A stretch of 64,000 bases of DNA from Alphaproteobacteria bacterium (GTDB taxonomy: Bacteria > Pseudomonadota > Alphaproteobacteria > Paracaedibacterales > CAIULA01), in assembly GCA_026400645.1 (NCBI GenBank), contig JAPLOP010000037.1, positions 1 through 64,000 of the forward strand, in the 5' to 3' direction. The position numbers were made by a program, and so were the translations under genes. A model generated the notes under the pieces. That model did not search any database, had not been told where the DNA came from, and was given only the letters and a program-made list of their open reading frames with translations. How positions within the stretch are numbered: the stretch's first letter is position 1; each line of letters opens with the position of its first letter. Of the stretch, positions 47,536 to 56,194 are shown in pieces.

Positions 47536-49974
47536 TTACTTCATCCCATTTGCATTTAGCACCTCTTTGACCTTTGTTGCAAGATCTTTAAGAGTAAACG
47601 GTTTTGGTAAGAAATGAATCTGGGCATCGTGGTCCAAATTCTTTCGGAACGTATCCTCGGTATATCCAGAAATGAATATCACTTTGGTCTCAGGAAGTAA
47701 ATCCCGTATTTTCTTGCTGAGGGTTGGACCATCCATCTTTGGCATAACCACATCCGTGATCAATAAATCAAATTTTTCGCCCTTTTGAACGATCTCTAGC
47801 GCGCTCTCGCCGCTGTTGGCCTCTAATACGCGGTATCCTTTTTCCCGTAATGCACGTGTGCTAAAAAGCCGGACGGCATCCTCATCCTCGACCAAAAGAA
47901 TCGTCTCGGCCCCGGTCAAATCACCCGACGGTTGTTCGGCATGTATTGTGTAGACTTGCTCTGGTCCCACGTAGCGTGGCAAAAAGATCTTGAATGTTGT
48001 GCCGCTGCCGACTTCGCTTTCAACGCTGACGAAACCGCCTGTTTGCTTAACGATTCCATAAACAGTCGACAGCCCAAGGCCCGTTCCGGATCCAACTTCC
48101 TTGGTGGAAAAGAAGGGTTCAAAAATGTGTTCTAAATGTTCTGATGCTATGCCACACCCTGTATCGATCGCCTCCACCAGCACATAATCACCGGCTGGGA
48201 CCAAATCATGACCAATTCGATGTTGACGATGACACTGATAATGCCCCGTTCTGATGACCAGCGTTCCCCCTTGGGGCATTGCATCGCGGGCATTGACTGC
48301 CAGGTTAATGATGACTTGTTCCAGCTGGCTGGCATCAACCTTGACGGGCCACAAATCCCGCCCATGGATCATCTGCAGGTCCGTCCCGGCACCAATCAAG
48401 CGGCGCAGCAATGCCGACAATTCCGCCAATGTGTCCGTCACATTAATGACTTTGGGTTGTAGGTTCTGTTGCCTTGAAAACGCCAATAATTGCCGAACCA
48501 AATTGGCCGCGCGATTTGCATTTTGTTTGATTTGAACGACATCGGTATAGGACGGATCATTTGGCATATACCGATGCAGCAACAAATCGCAAAACCCAAT
48601 CATGGCCGTCAAAAGATTGTTGAAATCGTGGGCGATACCACCGGCCAATTGACCAACAGCCTGCATCTTTTGCGATTGGATGAATTGTTGTTCCAATCGT
48701 TTTTGTTCAGAAATATCAATAAATTGGATCAGTAACGGAATTTCTTTGTTACCACGAAGGGGGTTTTCCAAAGAATCATCCAATCGGCTGATATAGGCCG
48801 TTGTAAAGGTTTTGCCCCCCTCAAAACGAACTTCGAATGGCGTGACGGGGCCCTGTTCCGTGCTTGCCAAATGCAGCTTGGTTGTCACCTCTGGTCGAAG
48901 GGACGTATGAATTAAATCATAAAGGTTATCACCAATTTTAAGAGTATCCTGATCCACAAGGACCAAGTCACTAATCATCGCGGCATAGGCGGGGTTAAAG
49001 GCAATAATCTTGCCAGTTTTTTCAGCGATAACAGCAGGGACGGGGGCTTGGGTAAAGATTGATTGGTTAAAATGAACTTCTTCTCGTGTTGACGATGATG
49101 GAAATACGCCAGGGTCAATCCGACACAGCAAGGATGCGTGAAATTTATTACTATTGGTATGTGACGGAAATAAAAATGCCTTGAATGGTTGGGATTTATA
49201 GGGCCGAATCGTGACAAGGACCACTTTATTTTCGGTGATTTTTTTCTCGTAGTCGTCGATAAAATCTTGCAAGGGGCGCCCAAGGGCCTGGTCCTTGCCA
49301 ACGCACAGCCATTGGCTTAGGGTGCTGTTGGCCCCAACCAAATGACCGGTCTGGCTTCTATAAAAAATCCCAAACGGCGCAAAATCAAGAAATTTTTCCA
49401 TCTGATGGTAATTTTGCTTGAGCTGACTGTATCCATCGAAATATTTGGTCATTTCTGTGAGGGACACCAAAACCAGATGCCTCCCCCCCACGGTCAAAGG
49501 ATCAATTGGCGAAACCTCGGCCCGCCACCAACGTTGTTGCTGCCCTAAACCGTTGCCACCACCAACCAGCAGTACTTCACCTGTGTGATGATCCTCCACC
49601 CACTGTTTAAAAGTCACCGATTCATTGGACGGCGTCACCTTCATTAATAATTTACGCAAGAATTCCTTTTGATGTTGATAAAGGTGGGGATGTGTTGTAA
49701 AAAGTGTTTTTCCTTTTTCGTCAAACACAGCGATTTCCTGGTTTTGGCTGAGCGTGGCTGAAATAGCCTGGATTAACCCCAATTGTTGAAGTGTTTCTTT
49801 ATGGTTATGTTGGGCGCCCAGAACAATAAATACACTGACTAACAAGAGGATCGTCACGATAAAAAAGCAGAGAAATACCAATGTTCCGGGGCGCGAAAGG
49901 GCTATGAATCCAAGAATCCCCTCTATTGCCGCATGGAGCATCAAGACTAAAACTGTTGTAAGGGGCATTTTCAT
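47536..49974 (-). CDS. cckA: CckA-like hybrid sensor histidine kinase
   Basis: Cell-cycle sensor kinase of alphaproteobacteria, which phosphorylates CtrA through ChpT. Two membrane segments (about 5-25 and 30-52) are followed by PAS-like regions (about 190-290 and 305-420). HisKA contains QAVGQLAGGIAHDFNN with His449. The HATPase has NLAVNARDAMPQGG, DTGCGI and GSGTGLGLSTVYGI. A C-terminal receiver has Asp741 in LLITDVVMPKMDG and Lys in HFLPKPFTLKD. Length 812. HDFNNLL is characteristic of CckA. Neither ctrA nor chpT lies in the window. Confidence 0.9.
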   Translation of the reverse strand: MKMPLTTVLVLMLHAAIEGILGFIALSRPGTLVFLCFFIVTILLLVSVFIVLGAQHNHKETLQQLGLIQAISATLSQNQEIAVFDEKGKTLFTTHPHLYQHQKEFLRKLLMKVTPSNESVTFKQWVEDHHTGEVLLVGGGNGLGQQQRWWRAEVSPIDPLTVGGRHLVLVSLTEMTKYFDGYSQLKQNYHQMEKFLDFAPFGIFYRSQTGHLVGANSTLSQWLCVGKDQALGRPLQDFIDDYEKKITENKVVLVTIRPYKSQPFKAFLFPSHTNSNKFHASLLCRIDPGVFPSSSTREEVHFNQSIFTQAPVPAVIAEKTGKIIAFNPAYAAMISDLVLVDQDTLKIGDNLYDLIHTSLRPEVTTKLHLASTEQGPVTPFEVRFEGGKTFTTAYISRLDDSLENPLRGNKEIPLLIQFIDISEQKRLEQQFIQSQKMQAVGQLAGGIAHDFNNLLTAMIGFCDLLLHRYMPNDPSYTDVVQIKQNANRAANLVRQLLAFSRQQNLQPKVINVTDTLAELSALLRRLIGAGTDLQMIHGRDLWPVKVDASQLEQVIINLAVNARDAMPQGGTLVIRTGHYQCHRQHRIGHDLVPAGDYVLVEAIDTGCGIASEHLEHIFEPFFSTKEVGSGTGLGLSTVYGIVKQTGGFVSVESEVGSGTTFKIFLPRYVGPEQVYTIHAEQPSGDLTGAETILLVEDEDAVRLFSTRALREKGYRVLEANSGESALEIVQKGEKFDLLITDVVMPKMDGPTLSKKIRDLLPETKVIFISGYTEDTFRKNLDHDAQIHFLPKPFTLKDLATKVKEVLNANGMK

Positions 49975-50051
49975 GGATGGTATTCCGCGTTGGGGATGAG
50001 GAGTATTTTGTTGAGGTTAGTGTAACAAATTTTCTTCATGGTTAGGAAAAA

Positions 50052-50504
50052 TTACGTACCTGCATCCCAGCCGCCTGTTGAGTTTTGCCGCCAATAGACA
50101 CACGGGATCCCGGCCGCTTTATAGTGGGACTGTCGCTGCTGGGCGCGTGTTTTGTTTTCATCCAAGGTCCCTTCGAACACATCGAGGCATTTTTTAAAGG
50201 CGTCTGGTTCCTCGATCAACCCGCCTGTCGTTACAACCAGGACGTCAGCCTGATTGGGATTTTCAAGGGTCGTTGTTAACCATATCGGTTGACGCGACCT
50301 GGTGGCGGCGTCCTCTTTTATGCTGCCGTGTGGCAGAAACGCCAGCGTAGAATATGTCCACAGGGCCGCATTAACGACCCCGAGGCGTTCCTCTGAATCC
50401 AACAAAACAACCGCCCGCTGCTGGGATGAATAGACTTTCTCCAGCAGCTTTGGCAGCATTTTCTCAACGGATGTTGTGGTTAGCTCATAAAACGAAACTT
50501 CCAT
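50052..50504 (-). CDS. holC: DNA polymerase III subunit chi
   Basis: A 150-residue protein with MEVSFYELTTTSVEKMLPKL, LLEKVYSSQQRAVVLLDSEE, LWTYSTLAFLPHG and QPIWLTTTLENPNQADVLVV, the order of elements in HolC, which links the clamp loader to SSB. The start is 9 nt after the BamE stop, suggesting an operon. Downstream cckA follows by 77 nt. Confidence 0.88.
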   Translation of the reverse strand: MEVSFYELTTTSVEKMLPKLLEKVYSSQQRAVVLLDSEERLGVVNAALWTYSTLAFLPHGSIKEDAATRSRQPIWLTTTLENPNQADVLVVTTGGLIEEPDAFKKCLDVFEGTLDENKTRAQQRQSHYKAAGIPCVYWRQNSTGGWDAGT

Positions 50505-50513
50505 AGCCTGTAC

Positions 50514-50975
50514 TTACTTTTTGGCGTTCGGATCGCGCGTGCTGTATTTTCCAAAATTGCCAAAAACGTCACGCAAAACATTGGATTCATACCCTGTCGT
50601 TTCTGTTTTCTTTTGATTTGGTTCTATGTTGGTGTTTTCGCCGTCGATTTTCTTGACTTCCCTTACGATATCCTTTGGATCAAACGCGATGACAATTGTT
50701 TGTTGTTCTAATGTTTGTGGCGTATGAAAAGACGTCGTGGATGTTTTTTTGGAAACATAGTACCAACTTTGTCTTTGGTTGGAATCTGGAAAAGTTGACG
50801 TTGTTGAGGGGCTGCCAAACTTTTCCTGGATTGTTTCCTTGGTGTCAACGCCCAGTTGGATTTTGTTCAGATCCAGTGTTTCCGGGTTATATCCGCGACT
50901 GTCTATGGTTGGCGTGCAACCAGAAAAACAAGCAATAATTAATGACAAGGGGATCAGGTGATATATTTTTTTCAT
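50514..50975 (-). CDS. bamE: BamE/SmpA/OmlA family outer-membrane lipoprotein
   Basis: A lipoprotein subunit of the outer-membrane beta-barrel assembly machine. The signal MKKIYHLIPLSLIIACFSGC ends in a lipobox FSGC (Cys20). The SmpA/OmlA fold is shown by LDLNKIQLGVDTKETIQEKF, GSPSTTSTF and RQSWYYVSKKT. Length 153 is usual for alphaproteobacterial OmlA. First gene of the minus-strand group bamE-holC-cckA. Confidence 0.88.
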   Translation of the reverse strand: MKKIYHLIPLSLIIACFSGCTPTIDSRGYNPETLDLNKIQLGVDTKETIQEKFGSPSTTSTFPDSNQRQSWYYVSKKTSTTSFHTPQTLEQQTIVIAFDPKDIVREVKKIDGENTNIEPNQKKTETTGYESNVLRDVFGNFGKYSTRDPNAKK

Positions 50976-51360
50976 GGATGAATTACACGCCTTCGTTTGA
51001 TAGTTTATAGTCTATGTTTCGCATTCCCCGTTCAATATGTCAATTCATTACCAATGGAATCACCCAAAATGGGCGTTTAGGTTCAAAGTAACCAGTATAA
51101 ACTCAGTTCGACATTAAGAGCCGTATTAAAACAAGACCCACCGTAGTTTTCCTTCGGCTTGACCGAGGAAACCTATAGGTTTCCCCAGTTGATAAAGATC
51201 ATTTTCATTCTCTGGACCCTATGGTCAAGCCATAGGGAAACTTGCTTTTGTCTGGGTTTTATTGACTTGTTACATCGAGCTTAGGTTAGTATAAACTTTT
51301 TGCGTGAAATTTATTAAACGGTAGTGTTTAATAATTGTTGGGGATTTTCCCCGATATTCA
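50976..51360. other. Intergenic region holding a composite palindromic element
   Basis: Divergent gap between bamE and a secreted-protein gene. 51101-51290 is a repeat unit; outside it I see only AT-rich sequence with no clear feature. Promoters for both neighbouring genes should lie here but could not be defined. Confidence 0.6.
51101..51290. repeat. Composite element: CTCAGTTCGAC ends around a GGCTTGACC palindrome
   Basis: The left end ACTCAGTTCGACATTAAG (51101-51118) and the right end TTACATCGAGCTTAGGTT (51270-51287) are imperfect inverted copies of the terminus seen at 2971-2990. The core carries TTCGGCTTGACCGAGGAAAC and CCCTATGGTCAAGCCATAGG, which belong to the second repeat family. A unit built from parts of both families. 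Confidence 0.7.
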
Positions 51361-51393
51361 ATGAAATCACAATTTAAAAGAGTTTTAGACGTA

Positions 51394-52284
51394 ATGAGTA
51401 TAAAGAAAATAATTTTGGGCACCTTGGTAGGGTTGTTTTTGAAGGGGGTAGAGGCAGCTTCAGTGGGAGATCCCGAGGAGTGTACGCGTTCAGCCTTGTT
51501 TGAAGACATAATAAGGGAGGTAGCCGAAGACAGCATGTGCAGTTTAGACGCAGATCTTCTTTATGAGGAAACATATGGACAGGGTAAGTTGCATGATTTT
51601 TTAAAGGGCGCAGTGGATTATGAACGGGAGTTGTTCGATAATATCGTGGATCCAATTAATGATGTTGTTCACCAATTATGGGGTCCTTCGGATGGGCTTC
51701 AGTCCCTCGGTCAGGTAAAAGACGTGATGGTATATATCGCAAACAAATTCAGGGAACAGGAAGGGAAGCTGGCATGTCTGCATATTGCTGCTCCGCCACA
51801 GAATAATAAAATAAAGACATCGGTGTCTATCTCGCCATTTGTGTGTCTTGGAAATCAGAGTAAACTTTCATTTTTTTGTTTTGCTCTTTATACTCTAAAT
51901 TCCCAAGGGATTTTTGGGGATCGAGTTTTTAATCAATTGGGTAAGCATGCATTTGGTGAGTCCGGTGCATGTTACATAAATATAGTTAAGCCCATAAATG
52001 ATGCATTAATAGCGGGAAAGTTTAATAAGGATCTGAGGGTTGGGGGTTGCTTTTCAGATGTCAAGATAGCCATATCTGCGATACAAGAAAAACTCACTCA
52101 AAACCAGGTCCTTATAGAGAGACATAGCCGGGTTGCCCAACAAAGACTGGGTCTTGCGCGCGTTACGAACAAAACCTTTGGTCATTTTGATACCTTGCAA
52201 GCATTGGATTCTGCCACGAAAGCTGGTGCTCTTGTCACACTTTGTAACATGGCGGTTCTTGTAAAGGATCTTGTTTCGTCGTAA
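51394..52284 (+). CDS. Secreted cysteine-containing protein of unknown function
   Basis: I do not recognise a family. From ATG 51394 the protein is 296 residues and starts with a clear Sec signal MSIKKIILGTLVGLFLKGVEA, probably cut after EA. ATG 51361 would add eleven residues before it. The mature part has about eight cysteines, no membrane helix and a mixed helical pattern (IVDPINDVVHQLWG, VAQQRLGLARVTNKTF). It could be a periplasmic or exported host-facing protein; disulfides are likely. It lies between a repeat and lpxC, 9 nt before the nearest possible lpxC start. Confidence 0.55.
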   Translation: MSIKKIILGTLVGLFLKGVEAASVGDPEECTRSALFEDIIREVAEDSMCSLDADLLYEETYGQGKLHDFLKGAVDYERELFDNIVDPINDVVHQLWGPSDGLQSLGQVKDVMVYIANKFREQEGKLACLHIAAPPQNNKIKTSVSISPFVCLGNQSKLSFFCFALYTLNSQGIFGDRVFNQLGKHAFGESGACYINIVKPINDALIAGKFNKDLRVGGCFSDVKIAISAIQEKLTQNQVLIERHSRVAQQRLGLARVTNKTFGHFDTLQALDSATKAGALVTLCNMAVLVKDLVSS

Positions 52285-52293
52285 AACTTATAG

Positions 52294-53292
52294 TTGAGAA
52301 AGACTAATTACGGTACAACAAACGTGCAAACAGTTTCAAATCAACATCAATTTCACCCAGCAGCCTTTCCGTGGCCTGCAAGGGATTATGAAAACGAGGC
52401 GATAGCCCCACTGCAAGCGACACTTAAAAAAAGTGTAAGCTGCATTGGTGTTGGTGTTCATTCTGGCAAATCGTCAACATTGACACTGCGTCCAGCCACT
52501 GTTGGAACAGGGTATGTGTTTTTGCGGGGCGACTTACCCCAGGGGCAAAACACAATTCCTGCCCGTTTTGATGCTGTGAGCGACACGCGGATGTGCACAA
52601 CGCTATCCAACAAGCAGGGTGCTTCCATTTCAACGGTTGAACATGTGGTTGCGGCGCTGGCGGGCGCGGGCATTACGAATGCCATCATCGAAGTCAACGG
52701 ACCAGAAGTTCCCATCATGGACGGCAGTTCTTTTGTTTTTTCACAAATGATTCGCTCGACAGGGACTTTTTCCCAGGGTGAATCTGCGCCCTCTATTAAG
52801 ATAGTAAAGCCTGTTCGCGTTGGTTCCGAAAATGCTTTTGCGGAATTTGTCCCATCCGAAAATCGTTCCATCACAATGACGTTTGATGCCGGTGGGCGCT
52901 TGCCTGCATCGATGAAGCAAGATGAATTTACATTCGATTATGATGCCGATGATTTTTCATCCTTGTTATGCGACGCGCGGACTTTTGGATTTTACGAGGA
53001 TGCTGCAAAACTATGGGCCGCCGGACTTGCCAAGGGCGCATCCCTTAATAATACCGTCGTGATTCAGGATGATGCTGTTATGAATGTGGATGGCCTTCGG
53101 TCTCATGATGAACTGATCCGCCACAAAGTCCTTGATGCTATCGGGGATTTAGCGTTGGCGGGCGTTGTGATTCATGGACATTTTAGGGGACATAATTCTG
53201 GGCATGCCCTTAATAATCAACTGCTGAGAGCGGTTTTTTCAACACAGGGTGCATGGACTGCGGATTCTTTACCACAACAAATGTTTCTTTGA
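52294..53292 (+). CDS. lpxC: UDP-3-O-acyl-N-acetylglucosamine deacetylase
   Basis: First committed step of lipid A synthesis, a zinc deacetylase. It contains SCIGVGVHSGKSSTLTLRPA, the zinc His117 in SISTVEHVVAALAG, IMDGSSFVF, a HKVLDAIGDLALAG motif with the second His and the Asp, and HGHFRGHNSGHALNN with the catalytic His. The 40 residues before QATLKKSV are unusual and make the start uncertain: TTG 52294 and GTG 52324 are options. Presence of LpxC indicates an LPS-bearing outer membrane. Confidence 0.93.
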   Translation: MRKTNYGTTNVQTVSNQHQFHPAAFPWPARDYENEAIAPLQATLKKSVSCIGVGVHSGKSSTLTLRPATVGTGYVFLRGDLPQGQNTIPARFDAVSDTRMCTTLSNKQGASISTVEHVVAALAGAGITNAIIEVNGPEVPIMDGSSFVFSQMIRSTGTFSQGESAPSIKIVKPVRVGSENAFAEFVPSENRSITMTFDAGGRLPASMKQDEFTFDYDADDFSSLLCDARTFGFYEDAAKLWAAGLAKGASLNNTVVIQDDAVMNVDGLRSHDELIRHKVLDAIGDLALAGVVIHGHFRGHNSGHALNNQLLRAVFSTQGAWTADSLPQQMFL

Positions 53293-53314
53293 TTTATCTG
53301 CTCTTTGGTATAAC

Positions 53315-53341
53315 CTGACGTTAAGAAATTCTTAAGGTCAG
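53315..53341 (+). promoter_or_regulatory. 27-nt near-perfect palindrome upstream of thrS
   Basis: CTGACGTTAAGAA (53315-53327) and TTCTTAAGGTCAG (53329-53341) match as an inverted repeat in 12 of 13 positions around one central base. It lies 14 nt before the thrS ATG. As DNA it could be an operator; as RNA it gives a hairpin with an 11-bp stem next to the ribosome binding region, followed by no T-run. Confidence 0.5.
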
Positions 53342-53355
53342 AAAGTATAAAGAGT

Positions 53356-55263
53356 ATGTTCAACATTTGTTTAAAAGATGGCAGTGAACGCCGATATGGC
53401 GCCCCCGTAACGGGCGATGAAATTGCCCACTCTATTTCCCCGCGATTGGCAAAAGAAGCCGTTGCAGTGCGTGTAAACAGTGAATTGTGGGATTTAACGC
53501 GTGTTGTTCCCAATGGCGCCACAATCGAAATCATTACCCGTAAGGATCCAGAAGCCCTGGATATTATCCGGCATGATACGGCCCACATCACCGCAGAGGC
53601 TGTCAAGGAACTTTATCCAGAAACACAGATTACCATTGGACCCTCGATTGAAAACGGGTTCTATTACGATTTTCACCGTGAAACACCCTTTACGCCAGAT
53701 GATCTTGTTAAGATCGAGGCGCGCATGCGGGAAATCATCAACCGTGACGAGAAATTTATTCGCAGCGTTTGGGAGCGTGCAGACGCGATCCAATTTTTCC
53801 GCGATCAGGGCGAATTTTTCAAGGCCGAGCTGATCGAAAGCATTCCTGGGAATGAACCCATTACGCTTTACAAGCAGGGGGACTTTGTTGATCTGTGTCG
53901 TGGGCCCCATATGCCATCGACCGGTCGTGTTGGAACCGCATTCAAATTGATGAAGCTGGCGGGCGCCTATTGGCGGGGCGACCATCGGAACCCCATGTTG
54001 CAACGAATTTACGGAACTGCCTGGGCCACCGAACAACAGTTGAAAGATCATCTTTTCCAACTAGAAGAAGCCGAAAAACGCGATCATCGTCGTTTGGGTA
54101 CCGAATTAAGTCTGTTTCATTTTCAGGAAGAAGCCCCCGGTAGCGTTTTCTGGCACCCAAAGGGGTGGAGCATTTATCGCACGCTCGAGGCATTTATGCG
54201 CAAACGGCTCGATAAGGTTGGATACGTAGAGGTTAAAACTCCACAAATGCTGGACCGCAGCCTGTGGGAGGCATCGGGTCACTGGGAAAAATTCCGCGAA
54301 CACATGTTTACGGTTGATTCAGAATCAAAAGTGTTGGCTGTAAAACCGATGAATTGCCCGTGCCATGTTCAGATTTTCAAACAGGGTCTGAAAAGCTATC
54401 GCGATCTACCGTTGCGAATGGCGGAATTTGGATCGTGCCATCGAAATGAACCATCGGGGTCGTTGCATGGATTGATGCGCGTTCGGGCGTTTACCCAGGA
54501 TGATGCCCATATTTTTTGCACACCTGAACAAATTGTTTCTGAAACGAAGATTTTTTGTGATCTGTTGATGGAGATCTACAAAGCCCTTGGGTTCACCGAT
54601 GTTCGGGTGAAATTTTCCGATCGCCCAGAAAAACGGGCAGGGGATGATTCTGTTTGGGATCTGGCTGAACAATCCCTGATAACGGCGGCAACGGCGGCGG
54701 GTCTTGATTATACCCTAAATCCGGGGGAGGGGGCTTTTTATGGCCCCAAACTTGAGTTTGTGCTCAAGGATGCGCTGGGGCGCGATTGGCAGTGCGGAAC
54801 GTTGCAGGTGGATTTTGTATTGCCGGAACGTTTGGATGCGTCATACATTGGCGAGGATGGCAAAAAGCACCGACCTGTCATGTTGCATCGGGCGATTTTG
54901 GGCACGTTCGAGCGGTTCATTGGGGTGTTGATCGAAAATTGCGCCGGGAAATTCCCTGTGTGGTTGGCACCGGTTCAGGCAGTCGTTGCGACGATCACCA
55001 GCGATGGAGAGGAGTATGCGACTGCTCTTTATCAGCATTTATTGGATCTTGGGATTCGAGTTACATTGGATACCCGTAACGAGAAAATCAATTACAAGGT
55101 GCGTGAACATTCCTTGCAAAAAGTACCATACTTATTGGTAGTAGGGAAAAGAGAAGCCGAGGAAAACACCGTCGCTGTGCGGCGTTTGGGCGGGGAGGCA
55201 CAGCAAGTTGTCAGTCGTCAGGAAATCATTGATACGTTGATCCTGGAGGCCTGCATTCCCTAG
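53356..55263 (+). CDS. thrS: Threonyl-tRNA synthetase
   Basis: Charges tRNA-Thr. The 635-residue protein has a TGS domain (about 1-60), the editing domain with [20 protein letters not shown] and [12 protein letters not shown], the class II core with [35 protein letters not shown] and [17 protein letters not shown], and an anticodon-binding domain (about 535-635). The start ATG 53356 follows a strong palindrome, so autoregulation by a leader structure is possible. Followed by repeats. Confidence 0.97.
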   Translation: MFNICLKDGSERRYGAPVTGDEIAHSISPRLAKEAVAVRVNSELWDLTRVVPNGATIEIITRKDPEALDIIRHDTAHITAEAVKELYPETQITIGPSIENGFYYDFHRETPFTPDDLVKIEARMREIINRDEKFIRSVWERADAIQFFRDQGEFFKAELIESIPGNEPITLYKQGDFVDLCRGPHMPSTGRVGTAFKLMKLAGAYWRGDHRNPMLQRIYGTAWATEQQLKDHLFQLEEAEKRDHRRLGTELSLFHFQEEAPGSVFWHPKGWSIYRTLEAFMRKRLDKVGYVEVKTPQMLDRSLWEASGHWEKFREHMFTVDSESKVLAVKPMNCPCHVQIFKQGLKSYRDLPLRMAEFGSCHRNEPSGSLHGLMRVRAFTQDDAHIFCTPEQIVSETKIFCDLLMEIYKALGFTDVRVKFSDRPEKRAGDDSVWDLAEQSLITAATAAGLDYTLNPGEGAFYGPKLEFVLKDALGRDWQCGTLQVDFVLPERLDASYIGEDGKKHRPVMLHRAILGTFERFIGVLIENCAGKFPVWLAPVQAVVATITSDGEEYATALYQHLLDLGIRVTLDTRNEKINYKVREHSLQKVPYLLVVGKREAEENTVAVRRLGGEAQQVVSRQEIIDTLILEACIP

Positions 55264-55472
55264 GGGCTTTGTTGGGGATTTTACGTCGAACTGGGGTTAA
55301 TACCATTTTCACTAAGAGGTAGTTCAACAAATTTGCACTTATACCGTAAATATTAATTCATGCTATTTACTATTTTAATTTAATCTCAACGAACACTCCC
55401 GTCATCCCGTGGCTTGACCACGGGAACCATGTATTCCATTGTGGATCCCGCGATCAAGTCGCGGGAGGAGTA
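55264..55472. repeat. Repeat-rich gap with partial element end and a GGCTTGACC palindrome
   Basis: GGGATTTTACGTCGAACTGG (55276-55295) is one end of the first repeat family in reverse orientation, then ACCATTTTCACTAAGAGG. 55396-55470 is the second family: CCCGTCATCCCGTGGCTTGA, CCACGGGAACCATGTATTCC, GATCCCGCGATCAAGTCGCG. It lies at the convergent boundary of thrS and rlmB. Confidence 0.8.
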
Positions 55473-56186
55473 TTACCTACCCTTGTTTTGATGGTTAAAT
55501 GTTTCATACAAAGCGATTGCCGCTGCATTGGATACATTTAATGTTGAAAAGTCGGGCACCGTGGCCAAGCGAACATGAAAATCGCATAAATCCTTGGTTA
55601 GGCGTCGCATTCCTTCGCCCTCGCCACCCATTAGTAAAGCGATCCTTCCATTCAGATCAATTTGATCCAACGTTTTTTCTCCGGCTTCGGAAAATCCTAC
55701 AAACCAAAATCCAAATGCCTTTAATTCCTTAATGGATTGGGCCAGGTTGTTGACCACGCACCGTGGTACAAGTTCCAGCGCGCCACAGGCTGATTTTGCC
55801 AATGCACCCGATTCTTTTGGGGCATGTCGATCCGTCATAACCAACGCGCGTGCCCCAAACACGGCGGACGTGCGTAAAATTGCCCCCACATTGTGCGGGT
55901 CATTCACCTGATCCAGGACAACGATCCGTTCGTTTGGGGACAGGGCATCCTCTAGAAATTCAATCGGATGGGGTTCCAGCGGGTGAACATCCAGGACGAT
56001 CCCCTGATGGACAGCTCCGGCTGGCAAAAGCCTTTCAAGATGATGACGGTCCATGATTTCCACCTTTGCTTGACCGACGGGTGGCAGCTTGTCCAGTGTG
56101 GCTTCCTGCGACAGCAATACACGCTGGATCTTTCTCATTGGGTTTGATAAAGCCATACGACAAGGGTGATAACCATATAAATACAT
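55473..56186 (-). CDS. rlmB: 23S rRNA (guanosine-2'-O-)-methyltransferase, RlmB type
   Basis: A SPOUT (TrmH) methyltransferase that modifies G2251 of 23S rRNA. Family motifs are VVLDQVNDPHNVGAILRTSA, LLMGGEGEGMRRL and TLNVSNAAAIALYET. The N-terminal L7Ae-like substrate-binding domain (residues 1-75) is short. It follows the GT4 gene at 56195 by 8 nt and is probably its downstream operon member. Length 237. Confidence 0.9.
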   Translation of the reverse strand: MYLYGYHPCRMALSNPMRKIQRVLLSQEATLDKLPPVGQAKVEIMDRHHLERLLPAGAVHQGIVLDVHPLEPHPIEFLEDALSPNERIVVLDQVNDPHNVGAILRTSAVFGARALVMTDRHAPKESGALAKSACGALELVPRCVVNNLAQSIKELKAFGFWFVGFSEAGEKTLDQIDLNGRIALLMGGEGEGMRRLTKDLCDFHVRLATVPDFSTLNVSNAAAIALYETFNHQNKGR

Positions 56187-56194
56187 TGAAACGT

